From NCBI GenBank assembly GCA_025769875.1, contig JAGFNK010000106.1, positions 62,001 to 126,000 of the forward strand: DNA of 64,000 nt, in the 5' to 3' direction. The translations under genes were made by a program, and so were the position numbers. Below, one piece after another: positions 9,861-23,541 of this stretch. The first letter of the stretch is position 1. Every line of letters starts with the position of its first letter. The notes beneath the pieces are model-generated. The model saw only the letters and a list, made by a program, of their open reading frames with translations. It made no database searches and was not told the origin of the DNA. Source of the stretch: Russula earlei (Eukaryota > Basidiomycota > Agaricomycetes > Russulales > Russulaceae).

Positions 9861-12800
9861 GTGAAAAGGCTTTCTCGCCGTTCGATTTACGAGTGAACAC
9901 ATTATCCTTTTGGCGCTCTCCCGCATCACTTTCCGCAGGCCTGGATTCCAGCGTTTGTGAATTGGTGAGACTCCTGGCATCCAACAATATCACCCGCCAC
10001 CTCCCTGTTTGTCCTTAACGTAGCTTTCCAGACTTGGTCTTCTTCTGGAGCCTAGCCTCGCCCACCATCACGAAATGTCCCCTCAGTCTCGGTCAATCTA
10101 CCACTCGAAAATCGGTGGCCCTTCTAGAACTTCCTCAGCGTGGAATCTCGTGTATCACAAAGCCGTTTACGGCTCCTTGAATCTTCCCCCAACTCGTGAC
10201 AGGCTCAAATGTCAAATGTGCGTTGCGTGCTTATCAAACGATGACGTAGTGCGGCGCGACGTGTGAGGTTCCAATCGAGCGCGGGCGCTTTCGTTTTCTC
10301 TCCTTATGGGAGAGCTATTTGCAAAAATGATTCAACCATATTCAAATCTGACCCATGACCTTCGAGAGCGTGAGCCTGGATGCTTTTACGGACTCAACAT
10401 CGAGCGTTCTCGTGGAATCGCGTTTATCTTCGCATCGAAAGCCCTCCTTTACCTTCCCTGACAGAACACAGACGACTGGTGACGTCTCATATCCTTTTCT
10501 TTCGAGGCGAACTATGGTGAGAAAGTTGGTTTCATCCGTTTCGGGAATCGTTACCAGGACTTTGATCTCATGGCGAAGCCTTGTTACTCCACTCCTGCTT
10601 ATACGATTATCTGTCCCTCCGTATTTCTCGCTACATACCTCACACCTGACTCTGCGACCTGGGTTGTTAATCAGACAACACTCGGCCCTCAAATCACGCC
10701 TCTGTTTGACGAGGAGCAACTCAACCCGTACGTTTGGGACTGGGCGTGAGGTTTCGGCATTCTGTCACTCTTTTTCCATCCGAGTTCGATAACTCAAGTT
10801 CCTGACCTTCATAAAACGGGTCTCTTCCGCGTTTATTTTCCCAAAGTTCCGGGCGTTTGTCGGGACAGGTGACCCTAGCGCTTCGCTATTTCTGACAGGA
10901 GGGTAGTCCTCGGGAATAGAAGGCCAATAGTTTCGTCTGACCTGATGCGACTGCTTTCAACGTATTGACGTGCAATCTCAGAACTCTAACCCAGTTGCAA
11001 AGATCCAAAGCTGTGAAAACGTGCCACCTGTGTTCACGTTCAGACCCTGGTCAAGAGCACGCCCACAGGTTCTCGGTTTAGTATTTGTTCAACGCAAGTG
11101 CTCCTCTCTTCGGTTGGACGGCTTACGGACCGAAAGCGTCATGCCGCATGAGCCAGGCACAACAACACGCATGACATGCTTGTCCGAAATGACATAATGC
11201 ACTCCCGAACGGGGACAGCTCAAGGGGTCAGCCGCAAGCCAGCTTGCGCCCTCAGGCGGCCTCAGGGCCAATTGATTCAGAATTGGGTGGCCATTGACGC
11301 CATTAATTTCTTCCCATTTTCGGTCAAATTGCACATGCAGGTCTTACCAGAGACGCAATTTCTAAAGGCGCTCGATTTCCCAGTAATTGCCAGAGTTGTT
11401 GATATCGAGCGGGCATGCGGGGGTTGCGTCGATGCTACGGCCCTCTTCCCACGACCGTCCCAGTTGCACTGACCCTTCTCTCGTCTCAAAGGTACCGCTC
11501 CTGACGGAGACGGAGCAACGGCAACAGGCGCTAGGCAAGCCAAGCAATGCCGTGCACGAGGCCCAAGTCCCGTGATATTTGGCGAAAAAGAAGCCCTGAC
11601 ACCTCATGACAGACTTGGCGTCCATTTCCCCTTTGTCTTACGCCGGAGCGCGTACCACTGGTGCGACTTCGAAACAACCACAAAGCGCACGGAGGCCATC
11701 CGACAACAGTGTAGTAGGCGTGGTCCGGCGACAGCCCCTGTCCAGAAGGATCAGGGCATTGTCCCTCTTGCCCTTGACCTGTCGCCGCGTGCGGCGTTGT
11801 TCCACCCCCGGACGGTGACACATCAGGGCCTGTGAACATACCCGAGTGCATGACACTTCGCTTCCCTTCATTTCCCCACATCGCGATCGCGGGGGGGCCT
11901 AGGTCCATACTTGGGTCCTCCTTTTCATCTTTCCGAGGACCCGTTCGATCTACAGACGACGCGAACGCTCTTTTTCCTTTCACGTTTGTCACGGCGATGC
12001 ATCTGTCTGTCCGGATGGCCGCGAAGATGCGCGAGTCGACGGAAGGGGCAGACGGAAATTCAGAAAGAAATGCATGACCCGGTGCCGTGGCTCAGTGCGT
12101 TTTAATTTCTTGCCTGCCGTCGTGCAAAAGTCGTGTCGTCTGGCGGATGGTTTTTCTGTCCGTTTCGTGTTCGCCTTCTGTTCCATTCGTTTCGGTGACT
12201 TCTTGTCGTCTCTGATGGTCTCACCGCGTTCTCCTTCTCCTTCTCCTATATGCCCGAATGCGTCTAGCATTCCTTGCATAGACCGGGCCTTGTACCCCTA
12301 ATCTGCTCTCTCCAAGCTGACGTGCCCGGTGCAAGCAGATCCATGATGCGTCCAGACCTTTGCAGCGCGTCCGTCATCCTGCGTTCGCTCGCACGCCTAT
12401 CGGACGGAGGAGAACGGGTCGTTCCAGGGTTTAGAAACTGGTCGGGAGAAATGCCGAAGGGAACCCACCGCAGCATGAAAGTCCTTTTGGTGCGTGCCCA
12501 GCAAGCTTTTCGCTGCCACGAACGCGTCCATTTCGGGAAGCGCGACGACCGTTGATGACCAAGGGGGGGGGTATTATGTAATGGTTCAGAGGGCGAGGCC
12601 GTGTCATGATGTCCGCCTCGTATACAGGGTTACTTCCAGCGGTTTATCTACGATATTCCCCGTATTACAAGCACCGATGGCAAGTAACGACGACGATACT
12701 TCGACAATTCTCCGTCGGCTCCGTCGCCGGTGTCGGCGCAAATCCAGTCGGGGACAAGGCGGCCAGCAACTGTGCGAACCTGCTCTTTTTGTTCTGTGAC

Positions 12801-15800
12801 CTCAAGTTTGGCCATCCACATGTGAACTCCCGCGTTTTAGCTCCTAAGTTCGTGGTCCGCACATCTTCATATCAACGCAGACTGTCATCGGTACGTGGCC
12901 TGGCCACACGCGGCGCAGACATGAGGTTCGCCACGGCCACGGCTAACGCCCACCCGCCAGTCTGGTGCCGGTGCGAAATGAACTGTCCCCCCCCCCCCAT
13001 GATCTCTTTCGCTCAGATCCGAGTCGCGCATCGGATGGCGAACAGGGTTTGAGCGTGGAACCCCCTGTGGGAACTTCCGCAGGGATGGCGCCCCAAAAAA
13101 GCCAAAAAAAAAAAAAACCCGATCGCCGAAGTCTCCATACCCGCTCCACGTTAAATTTGCAGCTCGGCGACAGCGTCTTTTTCGTCCGCCTCTGGAAGGA
13201 AAGGCTGTTTTTTTGCGGCGTGTGTACGTGGCGCGAGGTAAGGAGGGGGGTTGGGGGGGTTCTGTTCTTTGGCGGGACTCGTTGAACGTTCTCCCTGTCA
13301 ATGGCCGTTGCCCGGTTGGACGCCAGGCACCGGGGACACAGCGCCACCGCAGACAGAAGAGGGGGACGAGTACGGCAAATGGGGACCTTTGGACGGACGG
13401 GTGTGGGCGTGGGCGTGGGGCAGGGGTTGTAGTTACCTCCCATTCTTTGTCCGCGCTGACATCACGGGCACGAGCGCGGGCACGCGCCTTCCTTTGTCCG
13501 AACGAAGTTGGACGCAGATGATGATGATGATGATGGGTGGGTGCCACGCAGGTGGCCAAAAGGCCGACGCGGGGGCTCCGCACACACAATGCCACCGTGA
13601 TGACTGAACGGGAGGCGGATTTCCCCGTTTCATAAACCCACCCAGCCCGGGGTCACGCTCAAGCTCCGGTTGGGTGATAATGATGGGTGGGTGCCTTCAT
13701 TTCTCTTTCTTTCAAACCCCTCCTCGTTCGTTCTTTGTTCTCCCTCGCCGAACGCCGAACGCGACTAGAAAACCTCAAACTCACAGAACGCACGTTCGCC
13801 CTCCCCACCCGGCTTTGCGCCCTCCCTCCCTCGAACTCGCACTCGAAGAAGAGAGAAGACGGTTGCGCACAAAATTTTTTGGGCTGGCTGCCAACGCCCC
13901 CCCCCCCCTCCCCCCGAAAAGCTAGCCAAGGATGACTGGGGAAGTGCGAAAAGAAGAAGAGAGACCCTGAACCATGCGTCGTTTTGCGTTTGCTCCCCCT
14001 TTGCCGGAACCACAGTTGTTTGTGGTGGTGGTGACGGGCCAGCCACTCACGGCTCCGCTCCGTCCTCTCGTTCCCCCCTTGCCATTAGCAGGAGCGCGGA
14101 GCTGATCGGTAGGTTGCAATGTGCACGCGCGTAGCTGGCGCACCAGCAGCGTGTTCGGGTCTGCAACGCGTGCGGGGGGCATGTTCTTATTGTCGTTTGT
14201 CGTTCGTTGCGATAATGCCCCGGTTTGCGTTGTTTGCGTGTCAGGGGCTCAAATCAATCAAAAAGAGCCCAACCCAAAAACTGAACTGAACTGCTGTGAA
14301 ATTGACCCCTCCTCTCTGGGCTGGGTTGGTACCGTAGCCTATCGCCCGGGCTCGCTCGCGCGGGAAGCGCCGCGCCACACGATCGCCATGATTGCTTCAT
14401 TTATTTTATTTACATTTTATGCGTATGCAGTGGGCACCAGCACCGGCACCAGGCCGCGACGAACGACGGGAAAAACAAGTCAGTGACCGCACACACAACG
14501 ACGGGCTTAAAATGGCTGCGGCTGCAGGAAACGAGCTAGCGGCCGGTGTGCCTCCGCCTCAGCGGCGACAAGGGGCAGACCGTCACCTCAACCATCGACG
14601 GGTCGTCGATCATCGGATGACTATTATTACTCGGACGTCGTTTCTTTTTGGCGTCGCGAATTGTTTTTTTTGGGGGAAAGGAGATGGCCCACTGGTACGA
14701 ATCGCTGTCGGCCGCCAACCTTGAAATCTCTCCTCCACCCGTTCCCGTTTCGCGCCCAGGGGGCCACGACACTCTTCCTCGGGTCGACCGCTCCGTTCGT
14801 TCTTCCTTCGCATGTTCCATTCGTCCGTCCATCAGTCAGCGGGCCGTTTATCGGCCACGGTACGGTCTCGCCCTCACTTGTCTCTGTCTCTCTCACTCCG
14901 CTCGGCACGTCTCGGCAAAATCACGTGCACGGGCAAAGTGGGTTGGGAGGAAGGGGGCAGGCGGGGGAAGGGGAAGGAGGAAGGAAGGCATGGAAGGGAA
15001 GGGAAGGTGCAATCGAAAAGAAGCAAGAAAAAGGTACTGGTAAGCGAAGAAGGGAAGGAAGAAGACCGGAGGTGCTGTATCTATCATCCCCCCGAGCCCC
15101 CGGGGGAGAGCCGAGCCTCCGACAGTCTGTCTTGTCTCTGTCTTGCCACGGCCCACGGTGGCAAGGAAAAAAAAAAATTGGGCAACGATGCGTGGTATGT
15201 TGCCACTGCCACTCGTGTCGCTGCTCCTCATTCGTATCATACATGCAAACTTATATGTGATACACGCATACGTTTTTGCACGTTGAAACATTCATGCCAA
15301 AGATGAAGCAGGCGCGTCGCATCAGATTTGAAGTGCAGTGACTGTTGCCCGCAGCATGGGCATGGATATGGCATGACGCTGCGCAAGACTCAGGAAAGGA
15401 GGCGTTCAAAAAGCCTCCGTGTCTCTCACCTCCTCCTTCCTCCCTTCTAGACCACACCACATTCGCTCCACACAAAGCTATCTCGCCACGCTGCACCGCG
15501 CAGCGCAGCGCGAGTCCGTCTAAAGAACCATTGGGTGGAGGTTGGGGTTGAAAACGGGGGCCGAGGCTTCGATATCGAGCGAAGCATTGATCGCCAGCGA
15601 GAGAGGGCGACTCGAAGGAGATGCGTTCTCCCGGGAAGCGTCCACGACACGACACGACACGACACGAACGAGACAAAACAATCACCTTTTTGACGGCGGT
15701 GGAACCCAGGAGCAGGCGCCACCCGACACCGTGACACGTACGGCGCGTGCGGCACATTCCCTGGCCAGCCCACCACCATCATAATTACTCTGGCCTCCCG

Positions 15801-17592
15801 CGAGCTCTCGCCAGCCAGGGTTCCGCCCAAAAAATGGTGACCAACGAGGCAGAGGCCGACGGCCGGGCCCGGCGCGTCCTGCCCGTGTCCACGTGAGAGG
15901 CACAGGCGGGCCATTTTTGAGCAGAGCAGGGTTGTGTGGGTTGTATGAGCTGTGAGTGAGTTGCGTGTTGTGGTGGTGGGTGTTTGTGATCGGGCAGGCA
16001 GGGCAGAGGGTAGGGCGGGCGTCAACCCGCCACTATCGATCGGCGCCCTAGAGGACTTGCCTGAATGGGCAGTTCGCATATGTTTTTATCGATGATCGAT
16101 GGCCACTTTCGCCCATTTTAGCAGGAGGGCACAGGAGGACGTTAGACAGGGCCGTGACATGGGCCCCATGGTCCTTCCCCCCAATCCACATTTGAAGCCT
16201 GAACCTGAACCAGGGCTGATATTCCTTCCTGACATGACAATTAAAGAACGAACGAGCGAACCTGGACCTGGAACCTGAACGTTTTAGAATTCAGCGACTA
16301 GTGGCAATTCCTCCACCGTGCTACAACATCGGGCCACTCCGCCCTTTCCCCCATGGCCCGCCACGTCGGATCGGAAAGTGAAAGTTTTTTTTTTTTGTTG
16401 AAATCGAACAGTTCGTTCGTTCTGCACCTCTTGGGGGTATGATAACCCGGAAATTTGTCCCAGGTATCGGTAGCACGGTGATGCGTGCCTCTTCGCATTG
16501 TTGAGTGTGGCCGTGTTGTCACTCGCTCTGTGTTGTCTTACGTAGACGGGGCCTCTGGGGGCGGGGGACATGTAGAGGAGTGTCACGAACTGACTAACGC
16601 GGATTGGTGGTGTCGTAGCGTCGGAGAGCAAATTGCAGGGCGAACAGAATATCCTTCTTTCTGGAGCAGGCACGAAAACGCACGTTCATTAGCATTACTA
16701 TGTGAGGATGGCAATATGGATAGATCGCCTCTCTGGATCGAAATGAGGGGGTTTGGATTGGGCGCCCCCGATCCGGCTTTACAAAGCGAGTCGAGTAACG
16801 ACAGGCTACAAGCGTCTGTGGCTAGAGCTAGCGGGATTGGCAAGTGAATTTTGCAACGGGTGCCCGTCTCCGACACGTGCTTCCATGGGCGCATATGTAT
16901 CTCCTTTGATCAAGGTGAACTACTCGACGAAAAATGATTGATTGTCGCGCTTGCGGCATCAGACCGACAGTGACAATTAGAAAGTCATCAACTCAGCTCC
17001 ACAAACCTGCGACCACGAAAGCCGCCGGCAGACACGGAGCTGAGCCCGATTGGCAAGCTGGCCAGTGCTGGCAGGTTAACCGGTTGTGGGGACGGACATG
17101 GGATACCGAGAGAACGAACGACGCAGAAAAAGCAGGCGAGAGGGAAGTGGTCGCCGGACCGAATGACCGGCGCCGGCCACGGGCGTGACGAGGCAAAAGA
17201 AGGATCGTCATGGGAGGGATCTCACCTCACGAGGTGCGGCGTAGGGAGTCGAGATAGTTGACACCTTTTGGAAGGTGTTAGTTTTGAGACGCGAAAAAAT
17301 GTTAGCAGGAACGAGAGGAGGGTGGGCAGGGTCAAGGGTTATGGGGGAAGCAAGGGGAGGACGGGGGAGATGGGCGTGTGAGATCAGAATCGTGGCAGGC
17401 TTTCTGGATTGGAAGTGAGCGTCTAAGCGAGATGGAGTACTCCCTGCACATGGGGGACATGGCCTGCTGTGATGCGCGCCGAGGAGAAGGTAAGGTCAGA
17501 GAAAGAAGGAGACGGGAATCGAGAGTTGAAAGTAGAAGAGGTTCTAGAGGATAACGAGAGGTTGAGGACGTGAATTTGATATGGTTGGATGT
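9861..17592. other. Long gene-poor interval with homopolymer tracts
   Basis: For about 8 kb I find no conserved domain, no credible multi-exon model and no transposon protein. The longest frame (236 codons, minus, 12885-13595) is Arg/Pro-rich with runs of His and Phe that come from homopolymers. Notable tracts are C12 at ~12987-12998, A14 at ~13104-13117, the repeated word ATGATGGGTGGGTGCC at ~13530 and ~13680, and an ACGAC microsatellite at 15644-15668. It could hold long 5' regulatory or untranslated sequence of the GATA gene, non-coding RNA, or undetected genes. Confidence 0.45.
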
Positions 17593-17614
17593 AGGGAGGG
17601 AGGGAGGGAGGGAG
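17593..17614 (+). repeat. (AGGG)n microsatellite
   Basis: Five perfect AGGG units lie upstream of the GATA gene. Confidence 0.9.
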
Positions 17615-17989
17615 AGGTGGGACGGGAGTCCGCGGACAGAAGCCTGGCGTAGAATTGGAATTGGGAATAAGGAAATATGGGGGATTATGATTTTCGCAGT
17701 ATGTAAATAGTCAAGCGTGTGAGAGCGAGAGAACGACAGATGACCTGCCTCGAGGAGGAGTGAAAGTGAGAACGGTATATTCTGATGACGAGTTCTTCTC
17801 CGTTCCATCTTTAGAGGTCCCTCCCCTTCGCTCGACCGGAAACAAGTCGGCTGCATGAAAAAAAAAATAATCGGAGTTTGGAAATATTAACAAGAGGTGA
17901 TCGAACGAAAGAGTATCGAGAGAATAAGAAAGCACCGTGCGAGGTGCGAGCGAGGGCGACGAGCAGTGCATCCAATCCAATACTCTTTA

Positions 17990-18082
17990 GCGCGCTTTCT
18001 CTCAAAGCCTCTCCCTCCACTCCTCCTTCTCTCCCCGCCCCTTCCCCTCCTTTCCCATCCTCCCACCCCCCTCCTCCTTTAA
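17990..18082 (+). promoter_or_regulatory. CT-rich tract upstream of GATA gene start
   Basis: An almost pure pyrimidine run (CTCTCCCTCCACTCCTCC and similar) ends in TTTAA just before the ATG at 18083. In filamentous fungi such CT blocks are common just upstream of transcription starts. I therefore read it as the core promoter or transcript leader of the GATA gene; no TATA box is needed for this class. Confidence 0.5.
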
Positions 18083-21082
18083 ATGCCTTCGATCCTAAAT
18101 CTCAAGTTCAAAGTGTGTCCCCCCTCCCTTGTCCCCCACCCGCCCCCTTCTCATGCTCGATTTCGAATCCTTACTTCCTTTGATGCCTCATCCTTTCCAG
18201 GGCAACAAATCCTTCATCGCCTTCTCCAACCTCGGTGACGCCGACGCCTTGACAAAGACGTGGAAGGTACGTCTTGGTCATATCCACCCCCCACCGCCGC
18301 CCACTCTCCCGCTAGGTTTGCACCAAAGTTGCTAGCTTCCTCGAGCAAGGTCAACGATTAGAGAACCTCAGCTGGCGTCTATGGCACCTTCAAAACCTCA
18401 TGGTCGACGTCGATAGTGCAAAGTCGAAGCGAGAGTTCAAGAGACTAAGCAAGTCGATGAGCGACAAGCTCGACAAGGAGAAAGGCCGGTCCGTTAACCC
18501 CGCCCCGCATATACCGTAACCCTCAGCCCTGACGATTTCCCCCTTTCTTCCCCCAACCATGCTCTCAACTCGCCATGTTCCAGGAGCATCGAGGAGTTGG
18601 AGGCCCCTGGTTTCAGACGCAATCACTCCACAGACATCATCCGTCAACGTGCCGCAGAAAAAGAACGTTCACGTGAGGCTAACGTTAACGGTCGACCTGG
18701 CACCATCAAACGCATGCAGTTCACTTTCTCCGTCGATCAGCCGACAAACACTGCTTCCGCTACCCCCGTACAGAAACCGGATCTCAAACCTTCAGCTGAG
18801 TTCAAGGACAGTGTCACCCGCCGAACTCGTCCCGTTACCCGGTCAACTGCCACCCAAGGAGACACCCAACCCGATTCGTCCTTGGTCCCCTCCGACCCGC
18901 ACAACGATTGCGACACCCACAACGACCGCAAGGACACGGACACCTTTTCCAGCGCCAGCCCTCAAGATGCCCTGCTTCGTTTCCCCTCTCTCTTTTCTAC
19001 CGACTTTGGTCCCACTGCCCTCCTCTTTCCCACTCCCACCCTCACCAACGCGATGAACTACGGCGAAGGCGTCCGTCACTCTGTTCCCACCTCCGATTCT
19101 TTCGACATCGCCCGCCCCACGATCGAACTCCCTCTCGACGAGCTTCTCTTGGAGCCTGGTGACTGCGATTCGTGGCCCGTTCCTTCCTATCCTCCAATCT
19201 CGGGCACAGATCACCAGACCAATGCGCGCCAGCTGGATCTGGCATCGGAGGCAGATATCGGCATGAAAAGCGAAGCCTTTGAGCACCACCATCCCGCCTT
19301 TTCTCAGGCACACTTTGCGAGGCGCGCCTCGCAACAGGAGCAGACAGTTTCGCCCGCAAAACTCGGCCATCGAAGCGATACGCCTACCGCTTCCGGATCG
19401 TCACGACCCACGCTCAGCGTCCGCACCCAGGGTGCGACCACGCGTTCCTCTGGTCCTGGTGCGACCGTGACCAACGCTCCGACGACCCTGACACCCTCAG
19501 GAGCAAATAACAACAATGCCCCCGGAGGTGTCAAGGCCGAATGCTCAAACTGTGGCGCCACCCATACGCCGCTCTGGCGTCGTGGCCTCAATGACGAGCT
19601 CAACTGTAATGCCTGTGGCCTTTACTGCAAACTGGTATGTTTTTGCCACCTGCGAGGTCTCAATTGCATCTCTAAACACATGATCCTAGCATAAACGTCC
19701 GCGCCCAAAGAGTATGAGGAATAACCATGGTGAGGGACGCTCCCAGGCAGCACCCCGACAAGAGTCCTCGGACATTATTGGTGGGCCATCTCCCGCGCAA
19801 ATCGTCCTTTCGGTGTAAACTAATGCCCTTGTCGCGTATCCGTCGCGCAGCACAATGTTATAACTGCCACACAACTGCCACACCCCTTTGGCGCAAGGAC
19901 GATGAAGGCAAGACAGTGTGCAACGCGTAGGCGTCAAAAATCCCATTTATCACTGACTGCTGCTCACACATCTCTCCTTGTCAACCATAGTTGCGGCCTT
20001 TAGTAAGTCTCTTGCTAATTTCTCAGCGTCCATGTACTAATATTGTGACGTGTTCCACAAGTTTCAAACTCCATGGTTCTGCCCGCCCGATCTCCATGAA
20101 ATCCGACGTGATTCGCAAGCGCTCTCGGCATGACGCACGTCGCGGTAGTACCAGCGGCGGAAATATCAGCGGCAACAGCACCGAGACTCCCTCCGCCAGC
20201 CCCGGCACATCGCGCCGTCCGTCTCCCAATGCCGATGCCGATGGCGGTATTTCTCCCACCCTTGCGGTCGATCGCAATTCCAACGCATTCGACGACGTTG
20301 ACGTCGATCCTGCCAGTAGTCGCCATGTTATGTCCAACGGCAATGGCAGCAGTTTTGGGTATGTGTCGCAAACGCAGAGTGAATTGGTTGGCGCTCTCGG
20401 CGGTAGCAATGCGTACAGCTACCCTTCGCTCAACTTGTCGAACTTCCCGGGACCGTATCATCCGGATCTGCTGTCCCAACTGTATCCTGCGGATTACACC
20501 ACCAGCAGTGGGGATACATCCGAGGGAGAGAACGGGATCGAGATGCGTGTGGTGAAGCGAAGGCGGATGAGCCAGGATTCTGCAACCGAACCCCCGAGCT
20601 CGGCCGTCTCATTCTCGTCCTTTGGAGACAACAGTGGCTTCTCGACTAGCAGCGCGACGTCTTGTTCTGGATCGGTGCACCACTCGATCGATTTTTCGTT
20701 TTCGGGCTCTAGCTGCTCCCCTTCTAACGGTACCGGTTGCAGCAGTCCGAACATGAACGGTGGGAGCTGTAGCGCCCCTAACGCCAACAACGGCCCTGGA
20801 GCAGGCGGTTACTACAGTGCCTATTGGCACCCACCGATGCTTCCCCAGCCACACGGGTCTCCGTTTATCCACCCGCCGATGCTCCCACCGACGTCCGCGG
20901 CCGAGAGCGACGTGCAGATGGACTTCTTGCATGGCTCGACGGGAATGGCTGAAGGCGACCATTTATTCAACCCGTATATCCATCCCCCGATGTTGCTCCC
21001 TGAGCCCCACCCGCCTATGTTCCCTAGCGACTGGTCAGGCTACCCCACGGACGGCGTGGGCGCTAGCGCGAGTGGGTTCTAA
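18083..21082 (+). CDS. Dual GATA zinc-finger transcription factor
   Basis: A predicted nuclear DNA-binding regulator. Exons: 18083-18112, 18201-18266, 18316-18488, 18584-19634, 19690-19780, 19851-19926, 19991-20002, 20062-21082. The joined frame is open and gives 839 residues. The start MPSILNLKFK at 18083 is chosen because a GTGTGT..CCAG intron then leads in frame into GNKSFIAFSNL; an alternative ATG at 18153 without that intron is also in frame. The N-terminus has LEQGQRLENLSWRLWHLQN, the signature of the fungal nitrogen-regulator DUF1752 region (AreA/Gaf1 type). Two CX2CX17CX2C fingers follow: CSNC..CNAC with LHKRPRPKS, and CYNC..CNAC with FKLHGSARPISMK. The 12-nt seventh exon encodes the last zinc Cys of finger 2. 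The C-terminus is Ser/Asn/Gly-rich with repeated HPPML motifs. Target genes cannot be read from the sequence; nitrogen or development control is inference. Confidence 0.92.
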
Positions 21083-21835
21083 CGACTCGGTTTGTGGGGG
21101 GGCCTCCCCTGTTGGTTGCCTGGTCTCGGTCTCATTGCTTTCATCTCATCCTTCTCACTTCACTCATGGTCTGTTGTTCCGCTCATAGCAATCTCTCTCA
21201 TTGTTAGTGTATAGAATTTTACTTCTACGCCATCATGATCACGGCCGCCATTCCATCCTCATCTGTGTTTGCTTTCTCTGCTTACGGCTCCGGCCCATGA
21301 CACATGACACAACCTTTGGATCTCACGCTCCACTATCCGTCTTACGCTCTTACTCTCCCTCTCGCGCTTGCGTTATTCGTTTTCCTTATTCTTTTTTTTC
21401 TCATCTATATCTCACTCATGCCAATGGCCGTTGCTCAGCCTCTCGCTTGCTATATCGATATCGCTCACGCCACGCTGACAGTAGCAGTAGTTTGCCTGTT
21501 GGGATTTTGTTTTGTACGACGAGGAGCAGTTGCAGTGGTTGCCGTAGCTAGTAGTACGTACGGAGTACCCGGAAAGGAATGTTGTCCACGCGAAGGGCTT
21601 CGCGTTCCAAGCCCCATCAAACCAATGCACACACCACATACATCTATTAGAAGCTTTTTTGTTGCAAAATGAATAGAAACATCCATTGTGCCATGGCCGT
21701 AACCGCTTAAGCAGATATTAAAAAGGGGGACGCTCGTATTGGTGCCAATTTGTATTTGGCGCGATCAATTGGTCACTCCCTTTGCCCTTTTTTTTTTTTC
21801 ATCTCCGTCCTTCGCTTTTTCACCACCGACACACA

Positions 21836-21870
21836 CGTACGACAGTTCACCGTACGACAGTTCACCGTAC
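21836..21870 (+). repeat. 15-bp tandem repeat (2.3 units)
   Basis: The unit CGTACGACAGTTCAC occurs twice perfectly and begins a third time. Confidence 0.9.
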
Positions 21871-23520
21871 GCCCGCCCACCCACCCACTCCAATGGCATG
21901 GCACCCCCAGCGCACACCGTGAGACGGACAGCACCCGAAGCCAAAGTCTCGGCCCATTCCATCCATCACGTCAAACAAGAACAACCCCTCGCTGGCAAGC
22001 GCCGTGGATAATCGGTTTTGGGAGCGTCGACGGCTCTTTCCTTTGGGGAGTTGTCTCGGTTCTGCGCGGTGCCCGCAACCGGCTCGTCAACGCGCGCACC
22101 GCACGTACCGAGTGCCGGAAACGAACGACGGGAGAGGTCAGGTCGTTAGGGTAAAAATAAAACCCCCCACACGCTCCCCCCCCTCCTTTTTTTTTTTTCC
22201 CCCGTGAGACGGCAGAGATCGGGATGCACACAACGCACACACATTCATGGGATGACGAGGAACACTCGTCACGGTGAGTTTTGTGAATATACACGTTCAT
22301 GACGACCCTCGGATCGTTCCTCGTCCTCTCCGTCCCCTTCACACAACACGGCGCACGCGACGACGACGACGACAGCGACGACAATGACAACGGCAATCAA
22401 ACGACAGAACGGTGTTGGGCGGGTCCTCCTCCCCGTCTCACCTCACCTCTTTTTCTCTCTGTCTCTGTTCTGTTTCGCTCGGGTTCGATCACCGTACTGT
22501 ACTGGTGTCGGATTCGTTATGTGACTTTTGATCGCCGGTCGTGGGCAAAAGACATGACATCCGTCGGTCCGTCAGTCGGTCGGGTACGACCAGAGATGAG
22601 TCACGAGCCATAGAGTCACCACCTCGGTAATTCCGGCCCCGTCGAAGGCCGAACAAGAGTGGGTATGGACGTGTGTTTTCTGCGCGCAAGGTAGGGGCTT
22701 GTTGGTTCCTTCCCTCGGGGGCTCCACATTGGAACTTCTATCCACGAATCGAAATCAGGGGTGGTGGTGACACACCGTTCATTTCTGGACTTGTAACAAA
22801 TGACGTATGCGGGTTGCAGTGCCCCGTGCTCCGTGTTGTCCGATGACAAAACATGTCAAAAACCTGCAGCGTGACGATTCATCGTGCGCCGCTTTCCGTT
22901 AGGAGAGGAACACCTTTGTGTGGGACTGACGAATGAGTGGCATCCAAGTCCAGCATCGTTGTGCGATTGCGTCAAGGGGCACGACCGGTTGCGGGGAGTT
23001 CCGAGTCAGGATGACAGGCACCAGACACCACACGCCCTTGTGTAGCGCGGTCGAGAAGGAATGATAATAATATCATCCACTTCTGATCGGCGTGGACGCG
23101 GAATCGTTCTCGGCCTCGATCATCGTACAATCGTCATGAGATTTCCAGGGAGTTGCTCTCTCATGCAGCGTTAAATGCAAAAATAATGAACGAATGCTCT
23201 CGAATTGGCTTGATGGCTTCTGCCACAGCTCCTTGGGTGACATGGCCACACCCTTCCCGGCCGCTGCTGCGGTCACATTGCCATCAGTCGATCGCAACCT
23301 GCTGTTGTGAGCCGAGTAGGGTCAAGAAACCCCATGAGGTCCTCCCGGGAAAACGCGGGAACAAACTAGCGATTCCTCAAGGGGCCCGTACGCAAGGCCT
23401 CACCGTCAGAGCAGCACATGTGCACCTGAGGGGACAGCGGCACGTAGAGAGAGATAGTTCCGAAGCCAAGGTCCGGACCTGAGACGCTCCTGAACGCTTC
23501 GATGACTCGCTCGATCCTCA

Positions 23521-23541
23521 CCTGCCTGCCTGCCTGCCTGC
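23521..23541 (+). repeat. (CCTG)n microsatellite
   Basis: Five tandem CCTG units. Confidence 0.9.

Noticed and set aside
10355..10792. 145-codon plus frame and 125-codon antisense frame
   Set aside because: Neither shows a family motif or a splice context; composition does not distinguish them from chance frames.
12885..13595. 236-codon minus-strand open frame
   Set aside because: Runs of His, Phe, Arg and Pro mirror homopolymers and simple repeats in the DNA, and several competing frames overlap it.
19991..21082. Separate gene starting at the beginning of this open frame
   Set aside because: The stretch is the last part of the GATA gene: 19991-20002 is its micro-exon and 20062-21082 its final exon, joined in frame to finger 2.
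23521..23541. Short tandem repeats considered as a possible CRISPR array
   Set aside because: Simple microsatellites without spacers, in a eukaryotic genome.
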